This document shows, in pieces, positions 61,972 through 64,000 of a stretch of 64,000 nt of DNA (the first letter of the stretch is position 1; each line of letters opens with the position of its first letter). The notes beneath the pieces are model-generated. The model saw only the letters and a list, made by a program, of their open reading frames with translations. It had not been told where the DNA came from and did no database searches. The position numbers were made by a program, and so were the translations under genes. This stretch comes from Eublepharis macularius (taxonomy: Eukaryota; Chordata; Lepidosauria; Squamata; Eublepharidae), in the NCBI RefSeq assembly GCF_028583425.1, contig NC_072793.1, forward strand, positions 103,897,689 through 103,961,688, read 5' to 3'.

Positions 61972-62164
61972 CTGGAACAAGAGAACAAAAATAAAAATAA
62001 TCTTTTGATCTGGTACCACATGGGCTGTGGACAGGATTAATTTGCAAACACAGTGCTCATTCTCTCTAAATGTTTTTGCTGCCACCAAAGGTTTTAGCCT
62101 TAGGTTTTTTCCATTTATGGGTATTATAGGAAGGCTTCATCATTGATTGTAGTATGACAGAACA

Positions 62165-62690
62165 GAGTGTGGGGGTAGCTGTGAGGTTAAAAAGGATCTT
62201 TTCTTAAAATCAGAAGTAGAATTTATTTATAAGTACTTAAGTGTGACGATTGAAGAGTGTTGATAAGCATATTAGTTTCAGAATCAGTTCATAAACTTGG
62301 TTTCAAAATAGTTATATATTTGTAAAGGTATATTCACAGACCCAGTCACAAAGACTAATTTTCCAGACAGATCTTTACTAACAGAATAAACACTCCTCTC
62401 ATCTATACATAGATTCACTTAGGCCTTTCCGCACAGCTTGCCTGACCTAGACAGAATAACCTCTCTGAGGTACACACAGGCTGACCAAGCAGCACATACA
62501 GTTTGCCTGATTTAGAAGAAATACTTTTCCAGAGACACTCAGAGACAGCTTAGGCTTCACACAGATTGCTTGACTTAACCAGAATAAACACTTTTCTCTC
62601 AGCACTCTGACTAAATATTGCAGTTCATTCTACCAGCTACGGAAGCTACCTTCTTCTTTCCTCAGAGGTCTACATTTTAACCTATAGTAA
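62165..62690 (-). mobile_element. LTR-like repeat, same family as 31.5-32.0 kb
   Basis: Inverse complement of 62215-62350 matches 31795-31940 over long stretches (GTGACTGGGTCTGTGAA, ACTTATAAATAAATTCT). The part 62425-62600 contains repeated GCACACAG/CACACAGG motifs like those at 19.0-19.3 kb. Confidence 0.5.
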
Positions 62691-62699
62691 CAAATATTA

Positions 62700-63740
62700 A
62701 AAACCGCACATTAACTGGCAAATATAAAAATTTATTTACATGCAAAACATTACCCACTTTCTCAAAAATACTCCCACAAATTCTCATGTATCTCTTCTCA
62801 GTATTTTTTCAACATGTATTACAGATTATATTTTTTTGGCAAAGCTGAATATGACTGAATTGCAGTTGGTATTTTTGGGTGTTGCAGTATAGCTTAACCA
62901 GGCAAGTTAAGCCAATTCTAGAGACTTGTTTCAGAAGATATCTACCTTGTGGTTTTCAATGTTGAAAGAACATTTCATCAAAGGATACAAGCTTCTACCC
63001 AGCATTTTTCCTGAGAGCCATCAACCCATCTGATGTTGATCAACAGTGAGCAGTTTTCCCATGACTCATAAGTGGAAATTAATGAAGGCAGCAGCAGCAC
63101 TGGGAGAAAAATCAATCCTTGGAACAGTTAAGAAATGCGAGTGTCATGTTGAATGACATGACATGAATCAGAGGTAAAGCATATCCATATTGTAACTGCT
63201 GCTTCCCAGCAGCAATTTGGCATGGCCAAAAATGTTATGGGAATCACCACTGGAAAGCTGAAGCTGTAGCCATGGAGTCATCAGGACAGACACTACTTCC
63301 GCCATGTGGCTGCATTCCCAGGACTCCAGTGGTTTTCTCCAGAGAGACTTCCAAACATCTGAATGAACCCTGAATGAAAGAAACCTACTATAATTTCAAA
63401 AGTCTGATTAACCATTTAGTGGACATTTCCTTTGGAGGCTAATATGCCTCAAGTAATTTGAAGCCATTTATCAGATGATGGAAATTAACATAGTTAACAT
63501 AGAAATTTAACATAGTTATAAATCAGTTTTGAAGGTGATATGGTTCTATTGCTACAAAATTGTTTGATGGCTGAAAAAAATTGCCATACCACAACTGTGG
63601 AAATCCACTTCATTGCTTCTGTAGTTATAGAATGGCTAATGAGAGACTGCTTTAATAGACAGGCTAATAATGGATTAGGTTCAGAGGAACTGGAAGGTTA
63701 TTTGCATTGAATTGTCTGAGCAATACATTTTGGAAAACAC
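62700..63740. other. intron, no recognised feature
   Basis: Upstream intron sequence; nothing recognised. Confidence 0.4.
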
Positions 63741-63744
63741 ATTG

Positions 63745-63855
63745 CCTATCATAGCTTATATTCTGATGAAGGGAGCTTTGTCTCTCAGAAGCTCATACCC
63801 TGGAAATCTACTTGGTCTTTAAGATGCTACTGGACCCAATCTTGCTCTTTTAAAG
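63745..63855 (+). mobile_element. Penelope-like repeat tail
   Basis: TTCTGATGAAGGGAGCTTTG, GAAGCTCATACCCTGGAAAT, TGCTACTGGACCCAATCTTG: the same tail as at 1635-1732. A hammerhead-like core starts at 63763 (CTGATGA), stem II GGGAG/CTCTC, but GAAA has become AGAA. Confidence 0.55.
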
Positions 63856-64000
63856 GCTACAGTGTCTCCAATTGTGATGAAAAGCATAATTATGGAGAAA
63901 CAAGGAATACCTGCCTGTATCTGAAGCAAAGAGATTCTAAATTTGCTACGGTGTTTAAACATATGCATTACCTAAGATATTATTTGGGTTATTTCAGATT

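Overview
The window looks like intronic and exonic DNA of a squamate reptile (lizard, possibly a gecko). This rests on a vertebrate multi-exon gene with GT-AG introns and a repeat mix typical of squamates: 5S rRNA-headed Sauria-type SINEs, tRNA-derived SINEs, BovB, L2/CR1-like LINEs, an L1-type ORF1 element, Penelope-like repeats, a DIRS tyrosine-recombinase retrotransposon, Helitron fragments and several hAT and palindromic MITE copies. The species cannot be named from sequence alone.

One cellular gene is visible. Thirteen consecutive coding exons on the minus strand (61971 down to the stop codon at 8917) encode the last ~479 residues of an NT5DC2-type 5'-nucleotidase-domain (HAD superfamily) protein. 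All splice sites are GT-AG, all phases agree, and no break is seen. The N-terminal exon(s) and promoter lie beyond the right edge. The gene is stretched over more than 53 kb by transposons; the largest intron (29177-47481) alone holds LTR-like sequence, two Helitron pieces, a hAT element and a complete 5.5 kb DIRS element.

Layout. 1-8.3 kb: downstream flank with SINEs, a Penelope-like insertion, an L1 3' end and a polyadenylated retro-insertion with a 16-bp duplication. 8.3-15.3 kb: the last five coding exons, with an L2-like LINE ending about 35 bp from a splice acceptor. 16.4-18.1 kb: hAT element with perfect 8-bp target duplications that carries a GC-rich minisatellite. 18.3-23.7 kb: 5S-Sauria SINE, LTR-like repeat, palindromic MITE, a ~185-bp diverged tandem array and an L2-like LINE, with one exon among them. 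24-29 kb: three exons around a Penelope-like repeat carrying three hammerhead-ribozyme-like motifs. 30-41.5 kb: LTR-like repeat, MITE, Helitron, hAT and DIRS. 41.9-47.5 kb: SINEs, LINE remnants and one exon. 49-53.3 kb: BovB fragments split by an ORF1-only L1 element, an LTR-like segment and an L2 fragment. 54-64 kb: three exons, more SINEs, nested MITEs, an LTR-like copy and a Penelope-like tail.

The most notable items are the hammerhead-like motifs in two repeat families, the structurally complete DIRS element with visible circle-junction region and only a few lesions, and the ORF1-only (HAL1-like) L1 insertion. No prokaryotic genes, CRISPR arrays or operons are present.
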